This document shows, in pieces, positions 1 through 9,266 of a stretch of DNA of 64,000 nucleotides. Location: assembly GCA_934501535.1 (NCBI GenBank), contig CAKSUM010000003.1, positions 62,001 through 126,000 of the forward strand. Direction: 5' to 3'. How positions within the stretch are numbered: position 1 is the stretch's first letter; each line of letters starts with the position of its first letter. The translations under genes and the position numbers were made by a program. This DNA comes from an uncultured Clostridia bacterium. Lineage in GTDB: Bacteria > Bacillota > Clostridia > UBA1381. The notes under the pieces are model-generated. The model saw nothing but the letters and a program-made list of their open reading frames with translations, was not told the origin of the DNA and did no database searches.

Positions 1-209
1 TCCTCATATGACGGCACCTTTTTCACGTATCCGGCAAACTTTCTCACCGGCGCGATAACCCTGTCCGCCCAGCCGTAAACCGGTGAAAGCACTGTATTGA
101 GCGCATTTGACACCGGGTTTCCGCCCAAATTCACAAGCAGCGTCATAACGCATATCACGGCGGCAAGTACAGCTATAATTTTCACAAATCTGTTTTTAAA
201 AAAAGACAT
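1..209 (-). CDS. mreC: Rod shape-determining protein MreC, N-terminal part (cut by window edge)
   Basis: Only the first 69 codons are inside the window; the gene runs off the left edge. The visible protein starts MSFFKNRFVK, followed by a single hydrophobic stretch at about residues 9-28, which is the usual membrane anchor of MreC, and then the beginning of the periplasm-facing part. It lies 16 bp after the mreB stop codon with an AGAGG ribosome site, so it is translated from the mreB transcript. MreC links the MreB cytoskeleton to the cell-wall elongation machinery. The identification rests on the anchor and the mreB-mreC gene order, because the conserved C-terminal part is not visible. Confidence 0.85.
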   Translation of the reverse strand, partial: MSFFKNRFVKIIAVLAAVICVMTLLVNLGGNPVSNALNTVLSPVYGWADRVIAPVRKFAGYVKKVPSYE

Positions 210-225
210 TTAAAAAACCTCTCGT

Positions 226-1254
226 TTATCTTCTCGCAATCGGCGAGCGCATAAGTATATCCGCGTTTTCCGACGCCATATCCGTGCCCAGGACAACACA
301 GTCAAGCGGCTCGTCCGCAATCCGCACCGGCACGCCTATTGCCGTTTCTATCGCTTTATCGATATTTTTTATCAGCGCTCCGCCGCCGGTGATTATAATT
401 CCGTTTTCGAGAATATCTGCCGTAAGCTCCGCCGGCGTAATTTCCAGCGTATCACGGATTTCTTCTATAATATATCCGATATTTGCAGCCATCGCCTCAC
501 GCACCTCACCGGCTGTGATTTTAACATTTTTCGGCAGTCCGGTAACAACATCGCGTCCGCGTACCTCGTAGCAGCCCTCGTCCGCGTACGGCAGCGCCGA
601 ACCAAGCTCCAGCTTGATTTCCTCAGCTGTTTTATCGCCTATGGTGAGGTTGTATTTTCTTTTTACGTAATTAATGATAGAATCGTTAAGCGCACAGCCG
701 GCAACACGCATCGAGCGCGACGCCACAACGCCGCCGAGTGCCACAACCGCCACTTCGCAGGTTCCTCCGCCGATGTCCACAATCATATTCCCCAGAGGTT
801 TCATGACATCAACCCCCGCACCGAGCGCCGCTGCCATCGATTCCTCAATCAGAGTTACCGACTTTGCCCCGGCAAGCGTAAGCGACTGTACCACCGCGCG
901 TTTTTCCACATTTGTAACGCCCGACGGAACACATACCGTAACTTTCGGCTTGAACAGGCTGCCTCTTTTGCCGAGCGCAAGATGCAAAAGCCTTTTCATC
1001 ATCGCCTCGGTGATTTCAAAATCCGCTATAACGCCGTCCTGCACGGGGCGGATAGCAACAATATTTTCGGGCGTTCTGCCGAGCATTTCGTCCGCGTCAT
1101 TCCCGACAGCCAGAACCTTTTGGTTGTACTTATCAATCGCCACCACCGACGGCTCGCGCACCACAATCCCTTTTCCCTTTATATAGACCAATGTATTGGC
1201 AGTCCCCAAATCGATACATACATTGCTGCCAAAGTCAAAAGCTCTGAATTTCAT
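226..1254 (-). CDS. mreB: Rod shape-determining protein MreB (actin homologue)
   Basis: The 342-residue product has the normal MreB length. Actin-fold nucleotide motifs are visible: phosphate-1 loop DLGTANTLVY at about residues 16-25, phosphate-2 loop DIGGGTCEVAV at about 165 and the adenosine motif TGGGALIKNID at about 295. MreB polymerises under the membrane and guides lateral peptidoglycan synthesis. The gene follows maf with only 3 bp between them and precedes mreC, the conserved maf-mreB-mreC order of Firmicutes. The alternative is the paralogue Mbl; the mreC neighbour favours MreB. Confidence 0.95.
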   Translation of the reverse strand: MKFRAFDFGSNVCIDLGTANTLVYIKGKGIVVREPSVVAIDKYNQKVLAVGNDADEMLGRTPENIVAIRPVQDGVIADFEITEAMMKRLLHLALGKRGSLFKPKVTVCVPSGVTNVEKRAVVQSLTLAGAKSVTLIEESMAAALGAGVDVMKPLGNMIVDIGGGTCEVAVVALGGVVASRSMRVAGCALNDSIINYVKRKYNLTIGDKTAEEIKLELGSALPYADEGCYEVRGRDVVTGLPKNVKITAGEVREAMAANIGYIIEEIRDTLEITPAELTADILENGIIITGGGALIKNIDKAIETAIGVPVRIADEPLDCVVLGTDMASENADILMRSPIARR

Positions 1255-1257
1255 CGC

Positions 1258-1857
1258 CTATTCTCCTTTAAACACATCAAAATCAAATTCTTCCTCCAAA
1301 ATTTCGGAAAGCTTTGCGGCAGGCAGACCCACCACATTGAAATAATCGCCGTCAATTTTGTCAACCAAAAGCGCACCGAGTCCCTGTATTCCGTATGCTC
1401 CTGCCTTGTCCATGGGTTCTCCGCTTTTTATGTATGAGCGGATTTTTTCATCGGATAAATTTTTGAAATACACCTTTGTTTCAACACTTTTGCATACTCC
1501 GGTCATGTCGCTGCGGCGCATAACGCATATCCCGGTAAAAACGCTGTGACAGCGGCCGGAAAGGCTTTTAAGCATATCAAAAGCATCGTCCTTGTCACGT
1601 GGCTTGCCCATAATTTCCCCGTCGGAATACACTACCGTGTCTGCCGCAATAATAAGCGCGTCATTATCGGTTATATGCTCCGCCGCGTCATTTGCCTTTA
1701 AAAGAGCCAGCTCCTGCACGTAAATATTTACCGGCACTGATTTTTTATCAACGCTGCTCTCATCAGCCTCCGAAACAAATACGCTGAAATCAAGTCCCAT
1801 ATTTTCAAGAATTTCCCTGCGCCTCGGTGAACCCGACGCCAAAATTATTTTCATCAT
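1258..1857 (-). CDS. maf: Maf family nucleoside triphosphate pyrophosphatase
   Basis: The 199-residue product begins MMKIILASGSPRRREIL, the Maf signature. The family hydrolyses non-canonical or modified NTPs (dTTP/UTP or m7GTP, depending on subfamily) and has been linked to septum formation. The start is set at 1857 because AAGGA sits 7 bases upstream; the frame stays open another 27 codons upstream but without a good ribosome site. It is directly followed by mreB. The subfamily (YhdE-like or YceF-like) cannot be decided by eye. Confidence 0.92.
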   Translation of the reverse strand: MMKIILASGSPRRREILENMGLDFSVFVSEADESSVDKKSVPVNIYVQELALLKANDAAEHITDNDALIIAADTVVYSDGEIMGKPRDKDDAFDMLKSLSGRCHSVFTGICVMRRSDMTGVCKSVETKVYFKNLSDEKIRSYIKSGEPMDKAGAYGIQGLGALLVDKIDGDYFNVVGLPAAKLSEILEEEFDFDVFKGE

Positions 1858-1891
1858 TTTCCAATCCTTATTATATACAATTCGGCGTAAT

Positions 1892-3922
1892 TTAATCAAC
1901 ACCCCGGTAAAAATGTCCGCGCGTGAATGAATTTTCACGCATCGGTTTTGCCGCTTCGCCGTTTACTGCTTTTTTATATTCACTTATTATTTTACCACAT
2001 TCTGCAAAATTTTCAACAGTAAATAACAATCTTATTGAAGAAATTTTTAATTTTTTAAAAATTTCGGGCTTGTCCGCAAGGTAAATCGGCTTTGAATTGA
2101 GTATTTCCAAAGCGCAGCCCTCGTTGCACTTAAGCGGAAATTTTTCATTTTTTCTGTCGGTCAGATAACCGTCGCCGCCTGCCCTGCGGCATTTCCCGAG
2201 CGCGCGCAGCGGACAGTTCTCGGTTATCATAAGCGGCAGTCTGCCGTATCCTATTATTTCGCAGCCGGCACTTATCGGCTGAAGCTCTCTCATATTCAGC
2301 TCCGGCGACAGCGTTATGCGCTCCAATCCGGAATAAAATGCAGCGCTCTCCCGATTCGTTATATTAAGTCTGAAATCGCCGAAACATTTTTTGTCCGCGT
2401 CAAACTGACCGATATTCGATATCAGCACACTGTCGGTCAGCGGCGGTTCGTATACTCTGTCATCGCGCGGAACGGGCGCAAGCCGCGCAATTATATGCAC
2501 ATTTTTAAATTCTTTGCACAATCGGTTTGCAAGCGGCGTATCGGCATAGATTTCGGTGATACCGTTCTCAATGCACGCTTTTGCCTGTTCATAATCCGCC
2601 ACCTGCGCCGTGAGTATCGGTTTTTCGTAATAATCCGGCACAGCCGACGGAATGTATTCAAAAGAACGCCTTTCCGGCATTTTGCAAATTTCTTTTTCGA
2701 GCAGTTCCGCTGCACGGCGGCGCACATCATTTATCTCCGATATGGGAACTGTAACCCCGCCGTCCGTTTTCGTGCTGATATTTTCCGCATAAAACGGAGT
2801 GTTTCCCAGCTTTGCAAGCTGCTGTTCAAGTCGAGCTGCATCAAGCGGACGTTTTATCGCCGTTTCTGCGCGGACTGTTCCTGAAACGGATATGCAATGA
2901 CCCGATTTATCACTCATTTCAACCGTAAGCGGCTTTCCCAAGGCAATTTCTGCGGAAATATCAATTGCCGTTTTGCGCATATCGGCATCTTCTCTGCACC
3001 GATTTTTTACATCTGCGGAAAAAGTGTTTTCCGCAATATTGGACGGATTTTCATAGCTCATCATATTTTTTCCGAGTGCGCCGTCATAATATCCGCTTGT
3101 AAATCCGCTGCGGTTAAACGCATTTTTAAGCTCGTCAATATCGCTGCCGTCCGGTTTTTTTCCGTCCATGCAGCGCCTGTATACGCCGCACACCGCCGCA
3201 ACATATTCTTTTCGTTTCAGTCTGCCTTCTATTTTAAGAGAGGTTACTCCGATTTTTTCCAGCTCACCCAGCCGGTCTATCATGCACAAATCTTTAGGGC
3301 TTAACAGATAGCCTTTTTTGCCGTCCAGCTCATACGGCAGCCTGCACGGCTGTGCACACATGCCGCGGTTTCCGCTGCGGCCGCCTATAATACTGCTCAT
3401 CAGGCACTGTCCCGAATATCCCATGCAAATCGCACCGTGCGCAAAAATTTCGACCTCTATATCAACCTCGCTGCATATTCTTTGTATTGCCTCTTTTGAA
3501 AGCTCACGCGCAAGAACAACGCGCGAAAAGCCCATCTCCTTCATTTTCCGCGCGGCGGCAACGCTTGATACCGTCATCTGCGTGCTGGCATGAAGCGGCA
3601 AATCCGGAAGAATTTTCCGGCATACCGCCGCCATTCCGATATCCTGGATTATGACCGCATCAACGCCGTATTCCGACAGCCTCGTCATGTATCTCACGAA
3701 CGCGTCACGTTCGCCGTCCTTTATCAGTATATTGGCGGCAACATGCAATGATACGCCGCGCACATGGCAGTAATCCGCCGCCGCCTTTATTTCATCATCA
3801 GTGAAATTCACCGCACTGCGGCGCGCCGAAAATTCACTTCCGCCTATATAAACCGCATCCGCTCCGCTTTGAACCGCAGCCCTCAGCGCCTCAAACGAAC
3901 CTGCAGGTGCAAGAAGCTCCAT
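1892..3922 (-). CDS. U32 family peptidase / RNA-modification-type protein
   Basis: The protein has 676 residues. The first 300 carry the U32 barrel, with the family signature around FAHGAICMGYSGQC and the cysteine-containing GNRGMCAQPCR. The C-terminal half contains the extra domain of long U32 proteins and more cysteines (for example NCPLRALGKCR), consistent with an iron-sulphur cluster as in the tRNA/rRNA hydroxylation members (TrhP, RlhA). Named a collagenase-like peptidase by history, most studied members act in RNA hydroxylation. The start at 3922 has AAAGGAG 8 bases upstream. It is 34 bp from maf and probably in the same transcript. The exact substrate is not visible. Confidence 0.85.
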   Translation of the reverse strand: MELLAPAGSFEALRAAVQSGADAVYIGGSEFSARRSAVNFTDDEIKAAADYCHVRGVSLHVAANILIKDGERDAFVRYMTRLSEYGVDAVIIQDIGMAAVCRKILPDLPLHASTQMTVSSVAAARKMKEMGFSRVVLARELSKEAIQRICSEVDIEVEIFAHGAICMGYSGQCLMSSIIGGRSGNRGMCAQPCRLPYELDGKKGYLLSPKDLCMIDRLGELEKIGVTSLKIEGRLKRKEYVAAVCGVYRRCMDGKKPDGSDIDELKNAFNRSGFTSGYYDGALGKNMMSYENPSNIAENTFSADVKNRCREDADMRKTAIDISAEIALGKPLTVEMSDKSGHCISVSGTVRAETAIKRPLDAARLEQQLAKLGNTPFYAENISTKTDGGVTVPISEINDVRRRAAELLEKEICKMPERRSFEYIPSAVPDYYEKPILTAQVADYEQAKACIENGITEIYADTPLANRLCKEFKNVHIIARLAPVPRDDRVYEPPLTDSVLISNIGQFDADKKCFGDFRLNITNRESAAFYSGLERITLSPELNMRELQPISAGCEIIGYGRLPLMITENCPLRALGKCRRAGGDGYLTDRKNEKFPLKCNEGCALEILNSKPIYLADKPEIFKKLKISSIRLLFTVENFAECGKIISEYKKAVNGEAAKPMRENSFTRGHFYRGVD

Positions 3923-4078
3923 ACCAATTTCTCCTTTAAGCACAAAAACGGGTATCCGCTAAATACCCAGTATATTACTATTATATATTATTTTTCATAA
4001 AAATCAAGACGATTTATGTTTCATTTTGTCAACAATTTTTTTACAGTCGCACCGATTTGTATTTTTTTCATATTTTAT

Positions 4079-4107
4079 TTGACAATTGCGGATAAATCTG
4101 ATATAAT
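4079..4107 (+). promoter_or_regulatory. Consensus sigma-A promoter of tRNA-Arg
   Basis: TTGACA (4079-4084) and TATAAT (4102-4107) are separated by 17 bases. Initiation would fall near 4114, ten bases before the tRNA. The 5' flank (3923-4078) has no gene that I can support. Confidence 0.9.
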
Positions 4108-4123
4108 TGAAATGTTGTGTTAT

Positions 4124-4200
4124 GCACCCGTAGCTCAGCTGGATAGAGCAATAGCCTCCGACGCTATGTGCCGCCGGTTCAAATCCGGCCGGGTGTACCA
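4124..4200 (+). tRNA. tRNA-Arg(CCG)
   Basis: A 77-base cloverleaf. The acceptor arm GCACCCG pairs with CGGGTGT (a G-U closes the first pair), the D arm is GCTC/GAGC, the anticodon stem ATAGC/GCTAT holds the loop CTCCGAC giving anticodon CCG, and the T arm GCCGG/CCGGC has the loop TTCAAAT. The discriminator is A and the CCA end is encoded. It reads CGG arginine codons. It has its own promoter and terminator. Confidence 0.97.
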
Positions 4201-4202
4201 TG

Positions 4203-4238
4203 TCAGAGCAAGCTTTATATCGCTTGCTCTGATTTTTT
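4203..4238 (+). terminator. Rho-independent terminator of tRNA-Arg
   Basis: An 11-bp perfect stem, TCAGAGCAAGC with GCTTGCTCTGA, 8-base loop, followed by six T. It starts two bases after the tRNA. Confidence 0.92.
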
Positions 4239-4314
4239 ATGCAAAAATCAGAACTCACTCATGCCGCCGCTCCTGCTTTATCGCAAAGGGAAGTATCTGT
4301 TTTATCGATGTAAA

Positions 4315-4353
4315 GAGAAAAGCCCCTGTTTGGGGGCTTTTCTCCTGTTTTTT
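4315..4353. terminator. Terminator-like hairpin downstream of spo0A
   Basis: GAGAAAAGCCCC (4315-4326) pairs with GGGGCTTTTCTC (4333-4344); CCTG then TTTTTT follows on the plus strand and TTTA on the minus strand. A second hairpin, AACCGACA/TGTCGGTT (4355-4376), stands next to it. They lie between the tRNA terminator and the end of the oppositely oriented spo0A and could stop transcription from either side. Confidence 0.6.
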
Positions 4354-4433
4354 CAACCGACACAAACCTGTCGGTTTTAGTGGTTATTAATATTGCGTAT
4401 AGAATGTAATTAGGAAGAACAGATTGGTATAGG

Positions 4434-5204
4434 TTACTTCAGCTGTAATCGTATTCGGTCCGCTACCATGGCAATAAATTCCGAATTTGTCGGTTTACCT
4501 TTGCCGGTATCGATTGTATATCCGAATATTCGATTCATAGTTTCAGGCCTTCCCCTGCTCCATGCAACCTCGATGGAATGTCTTATCGCACGTTCAACCC
4601 TTGAGGATGTCGTGCTATACTTTTTTGCAATGACCGGATAAAGCTGCTTCGTGATATAATTGAGAAGTTCCATGTTCTCGACTACCATCATTATGGCGGT
4701 TCTGACGTACTGATAGCCCTTTATATGAGCAGGTACGCCGAGTTCATGAATAAACTCAGTCACCAGCGATTCCAAATCGTATGACTTGGATTCTTCCGAA
4801 GATACCACTTCGAACTCAGTCCTTCCGGCTCTGGTTCCGAAGCTGCGGATAGTGTCATAAACAGCTTCTTCGCTTTGCGGTTTGAGCAGAAAATATTCCG
4901 CTCCCGCCTCCTGTGCAGCCTGCATGATTCTTTCACTTCCCGTTACGGAAACAGCAATGCACATAGGCTTCTTTGCAAGATGCGAATTGAACAGTTTCTG
5001 CATAACGCTCAGACCGTCACGCTTTGGCATGATTATGTCAACAAGCACAATATCAGGCTTGGTTTCCATTATCATGGCGTAAGCTTCCTCACCGTCATAA
5101 GCAGTTTCCACTGTCGCAATATCCTCTCTGGTGCGAAGATACTCCTTCAGGTTATCCGCGAACACCTTGTTGTCATCTGCAATAAGTACAGAAAACTTTT
5201 CCAT
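4434..5204 (-). CDS. spo0A: Sporulation master regulator Spo0A
   Basis: The 256-residue response regulator has a receiver domain at residues 4-120: acidic pair D10-D11, phospho-acceptor D56 in DIVLVDIIMP and the conserved lysine in LLKP. The C-terminal effector domain at about 145-256 has the Spo0A recognition-helix sequence SSRVERAIRHSIEVAW. Phosphorylated Spo0A binds 0A boxes and commits the cell to sporulation. It lies downstream of spoIVB, the order found in sporulating Firmicutes. A promoter and an 0A-like box are visible upstream. The start has AGGAGG 7 bases before it. Confidence 0.98.
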   Translation of the reverse strand: MEKFSVLIADDNKVFADNLKEYLRTREDIATVETAYDGEEAYAMIMETKPDIVLVDIIMPKRDGLSVMQKLFNSHLAKKPMCIAVSVTGSERIMQAAQEAGAEYFLLKPQSEEAVYDTIRSFGTRAGRTEFEVVSSEESKSYDLESLVTEFIHELGVPAHIKGYQYVRTAIMMVVENMELLNYITKQLYPVIAKKYSTTSSRVERAIRHSIEVAWSRGRPETMNRIFGYTIDTGKGKPTNSEFIAMVADRIRLQLK

Positions 5205-5343
5205 CGTATATCCTCCTCTACACGTTTATACGAAAGAGATATACTCTATACTTAAATTATTTTATTCAGTTGTCTTACCAATTTAATTCGGTCATCTCAC
5301 CAAATTACTTTAAAAAAATATAAAGACACCTCTTTTCTTCATT

Positions 5344-5372
5344 ATTCTACCACAATTTTTGTCAAAATGCAA
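5344..5372 (-). promoter_or_regulatory. Predicted sigma-A promoter of spo0A
   Basis: On the minus strand TTGCAT (5372-5367) and TAGAAT (5349-5344) are 17 bases apart, about 140 bp before the spo0A start. The spacer contains TTTTGACAAAAA, which differs by one base from the 0A-box core on the opposite strand, so Spo0A~P could bind inside its own promoter. Confidence 0.6.
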
Positions 5373-5416
5373 TAGATTTTTATAGAATTTTTGTATTTTT
5401 TTGTGTAATACCAACA

Positions 5417-5426
5417 TTCGACAAAT
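5417..5426 (-). promoter_or_regulatory. 0A box (Spo0A binding site)
   Basis: The minus strand reads ATTTGTCGAA, matching the Spo0A box core TGTCGAA. It is about 45 bp upstream of the -35 hexamer of spo0A in the spo0A-spoIVB intergenic stretch (5205-5518), which holds no gene. Autoregulation is known for Spo0A; this site is inferred from sequence alone. Confidence 0.6.
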
Positions 5427-5518
5427 TTCTATTTTTTTCCTCACCGCAAATATACGGCTGCATCGCAAAAACAATTATCGGAAATATTTTGCTTTTTCGT
5501 ACGTGAAATATGCCCGTA

Positions 5519-6685
5519 CTATTCTATTTTAAAAGTCATATCAAGCATATTTTCCGCAAAAATTCCGTAGCCTTTTTTTGCGTCGCTGACAAACACGTGG
5601 GTAACCGCACCCACAAGCATATCATTCTGAAGAATAGGGCTGCCGCTCATTCCGCGGATAATACCGCCCGTCTTTTCTATCAGCACCGGGTCCTTAACCG
5701 TAATGACAAAATTTTTATTTGAAGCACCCGGCAGTTTTGAAATTTTTGTAATCTCGATGTCATAAGCTTTCGGACCGCACCCGTCAATATCACATATCAC
5801 CTGAGCCGCGCCCTGCTTCACCTGAAATCTCGAAGCAACCGGAACGGCGCTGTTTTTCGGGATACTCCGGGCATGTCCGTAAATTCCTATATCACAGTTT
5901 TCGGTTATTCCGCCGAGAATTTCGCTGCCGAAATCACCGAAAAGCTCACCCGGCTCACCGTTTTCCGCCTTATATGACCCCTTTACCCTGCAAGGGCTGA
6001 CTGTTCCTCTGCCAACCGTCAGAATAGTTTTGGTATCGCTGTCACATATGGCATGCCCGAGCGCCCCGAAGGTGGAATTTTCGGGATTGTAAAAGGTAAG
6101 CGTTCCGATGCCGGCTGTAGAATCCTTTACCCACATGCCGACCTTGTAACAGCCGCTTTCCTCCGAATATGCCGCGTTCACGCTGACATTCATGCCGGTT
6201 CCGTCCCGGATAATTTTAAGTTCTGCTTCTCCGTCACATTCGTTTATGCGTTTTGCGAATACGCTTGTATCCGACACCGCCTCTCCGTTTACCGATACAA
6301 TTCTGTCACCCTCACGGATACCTGCTTTAGCGGCAGGGCGGCTTTTTTTGCCGTCTTTTCCCGTAACATCTCCCACGCCGACCACCAGTACGCCGTCGGT
6401 GTGAACCTTAACACCGATCGCCTCGCCCGAAGGTACGACGAAGAATTTCGGGGTGACCGAAACGTTAACTGTTTTTATAGGAATAAAATTTAATAATTTT
6501 GCACAGCAATCAAACTCTCCGGTCTGTTCCGTGCTTGCTTCTCCCGTAATTCCCCATCTGAAATCCAGCCGCTGTCCCTGCGTCACCGTAACATTTTCAG
6601 GAACGGCATTATATGCGGCTAAAAATATTAAAATCGGTAATACTAATAAAAATTTTTTTGTTCGCTGCTTCAATTTTTTAACCAT
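5519..6685 (-). CDS. spoIVB: SpoIVB serine peptidase
   Basis: The 388-residue protein has an N-terminal membrane segment (about residues 10-28), a PDZ domain at about 100-180 (GIREGDRIVSVNG) and a C-terminal S55 peptidase domain with GALGHAIC and catalytic serine S347 in GMSGSPI. In Bacillus it is made in the forespore, enters the intermembrane space and cleaves SpoIVFA to trigger pro-sigma-K processing. It precedes spo0A as in other spore formers. The ribosome site AGAAGGG is unusually close to the ATG. The region upstream (6686-6820) has no gene. Confidence 0.96.
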   Translation of the reverse strand: MVKKLKQRTKKFLLVLPILIFLAAYNAVPENVTVTQGQRLDFRWGITGEASTEQTGEFDCCAKLLNFIPIKTVNVSVTPKFFVVPSGEAIGVKVHTDGVLVVGVGDVTGKDGKKSRPAAKAGIREGDRIVSVNGEAVSDTSVFAKRINECDGEAELKIIRDGTGMNVSVNAAYSEESGCYKVGMWVKDSTAGIGTLTFYNPENSTFGALGHAICDSDTKTILTVGRGTVSPCRVKGSYKAENGEPGELFGDFGSEILGGITENCDIGIYGHARSIPKNSAVPVASRFQVKQGAAQVICDIDGCGPKAYDIEITKISKLPGASNKNFVITVKDPVLIEKTGGIIRGMSGSPILQNDMLVGAVTHVFVSDAKKGYGIFAENMLDMTFKIE

Positions 6686-6827
6686 TCCCTTCTGTGTCGG
6701 TTATAACTTCTTGCCTCAAACTCGAAATTACTCTATTAACTTAACCCGCACACGATTTAAAATACTGCAAAAGAAATTCTTGTTTTGGTTTAAGTTTGAA
6801 AAAAATATAGCTTTTTCTCGCAAAGTG

Positions 6828-6836
6828 TGTTATACT
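6828..6836 (+). promoter_or_regulatory. Extended -10 promoter of the pcrA-type helicase
   Basis: TG, one base, then TATACT (6831-6836) form an extended -10 element 30 bp before the start codon. No convincing -35 hexamer was found 17 bases upstream. Confidence 0.55.
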
Positions 6837-6866
6837 GTAGTAAACTGATTACTTTTGGAGGCAGAC

Positions 6867-9065
6867 ATGGCAGATTTAAGCAAATTAAACAAAATGCAGC
6901 AGGAGGCGGCACTGCAGGTTGACGGCCCCGTTCTTATCCTTGCCGGCGCAGGCAGCGGAAAAACCACCGTTTTGGTAAACCGCATTGCTCACATGATAGA
7001 AGACGAACATATAGAACCATACCGCATTATGGCTATCACTTTTACAAATAAAGCCGCAAATGAAATGAAAGAACGCGTGACAAATGTCATCGGCAACATC
7101 GCGGAGGATATGTGGCTGTGCACATTCCATTCGGCATGCGTGCGTATTCTGCGCAGCAGCATTTCACTGCTCGGCTTTAATTCAAGCTTCGTTATTTACG
7201 ATACATCGGACTCAAAAACCGTAATGAAAGAGTGCTACAAGGAACTTGACATCGATGAAAAAACACTGCCCATACGCGCGGTTCTGTCAATAATTTCCAA
7301 AGCAAAGGACAACATGTTAGACCCGGAAACGTACCTGGCGGTAAACAAGGACGAATATGCCGCACGCCGGATTGCCGAAATTTACGGACTGTATCAGAAA
7401 AAGCTCAAAGCCAACAATGCGCTTGATTTTGATGATATTCTTTTTTTCACCGTAAAGCTTCTTTCGGAAAATCCCGATGTGCTTGAAAAATATCAGAACC
7501 GTTTTCAATATATAATGGTAGACGAATATCAGGATACCAACAATTCGCAGTATATGCTCATCAGCATGCTGGCTGCGGTTCACCGCAATATCTGCGTTGT
7601 AGGCGACGATGACCAGAGTATCTATAAATTCCGCGGCGCAAATATTCAGAACATCCTGAATTTCGAGGACACATTCACCGATACCAAGGTAATAAAACTG
7701 GAACAGAATTACCGTTCGACGCAAACGATACTTAATGCGGCAAATGCCGTCATTCACAACAACCGCGAACGCAAAAACAAAGCTCTTTGGACAGAAAATC
7801 CGAGCGGTGAGAAAATACGCGTATTTGACGCGGAAACCGAACGCGAAGAAGCCGCATATGTGGCGCATGAGATTTCCGCAGCGCGCGGCCGCGGTGCGGA
7901 TTATTCCGATTTTGCCGTACTTTACCGCACAAATGCGCAGTCGCGTGTGATAGAAGATGTATTCCTGCGAAACTCAATTCCGTATAAGGTTGTGGGCAGT
8001 CTGCGCTTTTATGACCGCAAAGAAATCAAGGATATAATCGCATACATGCGCCTGGTACATAATCCCGATGACAGCCTGAGTTTTCAGAGGATAGTCAACG
8101 AGCCGAAGCGCGGCATCGGTGCAACAACCGTCGAAAAAGTCAGCCGCATCGCATCATCGCGCGGAACAAGCTGTTTTGAAATCGCAAAAAAAGCTAATGT
8201 ATTCAGCGAGCTGTCAGGCGCCGCAAATAAACTGATTGACTTTTGCGAAATGATTGACTGTTTCAAAAAAATCTCCGAAACGGAATCCGTAAAAGTCCTT
8301 GCCGAGAGAATACTCGGTGATTCCGGTTACACGGCGGCTCTTGTTGCCGAAAACAGCATCGAGGCAAAAACGCGGATTGACAACCTCGGCGAATTTCTTT
8401 CTGCCGTTGCGGAATATGAAAAATCGGAAGACGCTCCGACTCTTTCGGGATTTTTGGAAAGCGTTTCCCTTGTTTCCGACCTGGATTCGTACGATGACAG
8501 CAATGACGCATGCGTCCTTATGACAATTCACTCGGCAAAGGGACTCGAATTTCCGACCGTGTTCCTCATAGGTATGGAAGAAACTCTGTTCCCATCCCTG
8601 CGTTCCATGGAAAAGGACGAGGATTTGGAGGAGGAACGCCGACTTTGCTACGTTGCGATTACGCGCGCACGCAATCTCCTGTATATGACGGACGCTCAGA
8701 CGCGCACGCAGTACGGAAAGACCACTCATCAGGTGAAATCCCGTTTTCTGAAAGAAATTCCGGAACAATACCTCGAGGATCGTTCACCGAAAAAAACAGC
8801 GGACACATGGCATTCAATACCCGGATTCACCCGTCCGCTCAATACTGCAAAAAGCGAAATTCTGCGCCGCGTTTCCTCCGCTGCCTCAGCGCCGAGCGTC
8901 AATATCGACTTCACGCCCGGAATGAGAGTACGGCACAAAAAATTCGGCGACGGCACCGTATCCGCCGTTCAGCGCTTTGAAAAAGACGCGCTTTTAGAAA
9001 TTAAATTCGACAGCGGCGAGGTCAAGCGTTTAATGGCTGTAATGGCTAAACTGGAAAAAATTTAA
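6867..9065 (+). CDS. pcrA: UvrD/PcrA-type ATP-dependent DNA helicase
   Basis: The 732-residue superfamily 1 helicase shows Walker A GAGSGKTT near residue 25, DEYQDTN (motif II), GDDDQSIYKFRGA (motif III), TIHSAKGLEF and YVAITRAR (motif VI). It ends in a small beta-rich tail (FGDGTVSAVQRF) typical of PcrA. PcrA unwinds DNA 3'-5' in repair and clears protein roadblocks and RecA. The ATG at 6867 was chosen because GGAGG lies 5 bases upstream; an in-frame TTG 12 bases earlier overlaps that site. In Firmicutes pcrA often pairs with ligA, which is not here, so a UvrD-type paralogue is possible. Confidence 0.93.
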   Translation: MADLSKLNKMQQEAALQVDGPVLILAGAGSGKTTVLVNRIAHMIEDEHIEPYRIMAITFTNKAANEMKERVTNVIGNIAEDMWLCTFHSACVRILRSSISLLGFNSSFVIYDTSDSKTVMKECYKELDIDEKTLPIRAVLSIISKAKDNMLDPETYLAVNKDEYAARRIAEIYGLYQKKLKANNALDFDDILFFTVKLLSENPDVLEKYQNRFQYIMVDEYQDTNNSQYMLISMLAAVHRNICVVGDDDQSIYKFRGANIQNILNFEDTFTDTKVIKLEQNYRSTQTILNAANAVIHNNRERKNKALWTENPSGEKIRVFDAETEREEAAYVAHEISAARGRGADYSDFAVLYRTNAQSRVIEDVFLRNSIPYKVVGSLRFYDRKEIKDIIAYMRLVHNPDDSLSFQRIVNEPKRGIGATTVEKVSRIASSRGTSCFEIAKKANVFSELSGAANKLIDFCEMIDCFKKISETESVKVLAERILGDSGYTAALVAENSIEAKTRIDNLGEFLSAVAEYEKSEDAPTLSGFLESVSLVSDLDSYDDSNDACVLMTIHSAKGLEFPTVFLIGMEETLFPSLRSMEKDEDLEEERRLCYVAITRARNLLYMTDAQTRTQYGKTTHQVKSRFLKEIPEQYLEDRSPKKTADTWHSIPGFTRPLNTAKSEILRRVSSAASAPSVNIDFTPGMRVRHKKFGDGTVSAVQRFEKDALLEIKFDSGEVKRLMAVMAKLEKI

Positions 9066-9083
9066 TCTTTTATAAAAAAACTC

Positions 9084-9112
9084 TTGCAGTTTTTGAAAAA
9101 GTATAGTATAAT
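9084..9112 (+). promoter_or_regulatory. Sigma-A promoter of SRP RNA
   Basis: TTGCAG (9084-9089) and TATAAT (9107-9112) are 17 bases apart. Transcription would start near 9119. Confidence 0.85.
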
Positions 9113-9139
9113 GTTATAGTTGATATTTTAAATATCGGG

Positions 9140-9250
9140 CGATGATAACCGAGTCCTGTACGGCACCGCACTGTGAACCTTGTCAGACGGGGAACCGAGC
9201 AGCAATAAGCAGACCGCTGTGCGCGATACAGATTAACTCGGTTTGAGCCT
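9140..9250 (+). ncRNA. ffs: Signal recognition particle RNA (small bacterial type)
   Basis: The Ffh-binding core is visible: GTCAG, a CGG stem capped by a GGAA tetraloop and closed by CCG, then AGCAGC. Outer pairing closes the rod with ACCGAGT (9148-9154) and ACTCGGT (9236-9242), plus CTGTA/TACAG inside. The RNA assembles with Ffh to target membrane and secreted proteins. It is placed directly before dnaX, as scr is in Bacillus. It has its own promoter and terminator. Transcript ends are estimated; the RNA may extend from about 9119 to the terminator. Confidence 0.88.
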
Positions 9251-9266
9251 TACTGTGAATATTACG

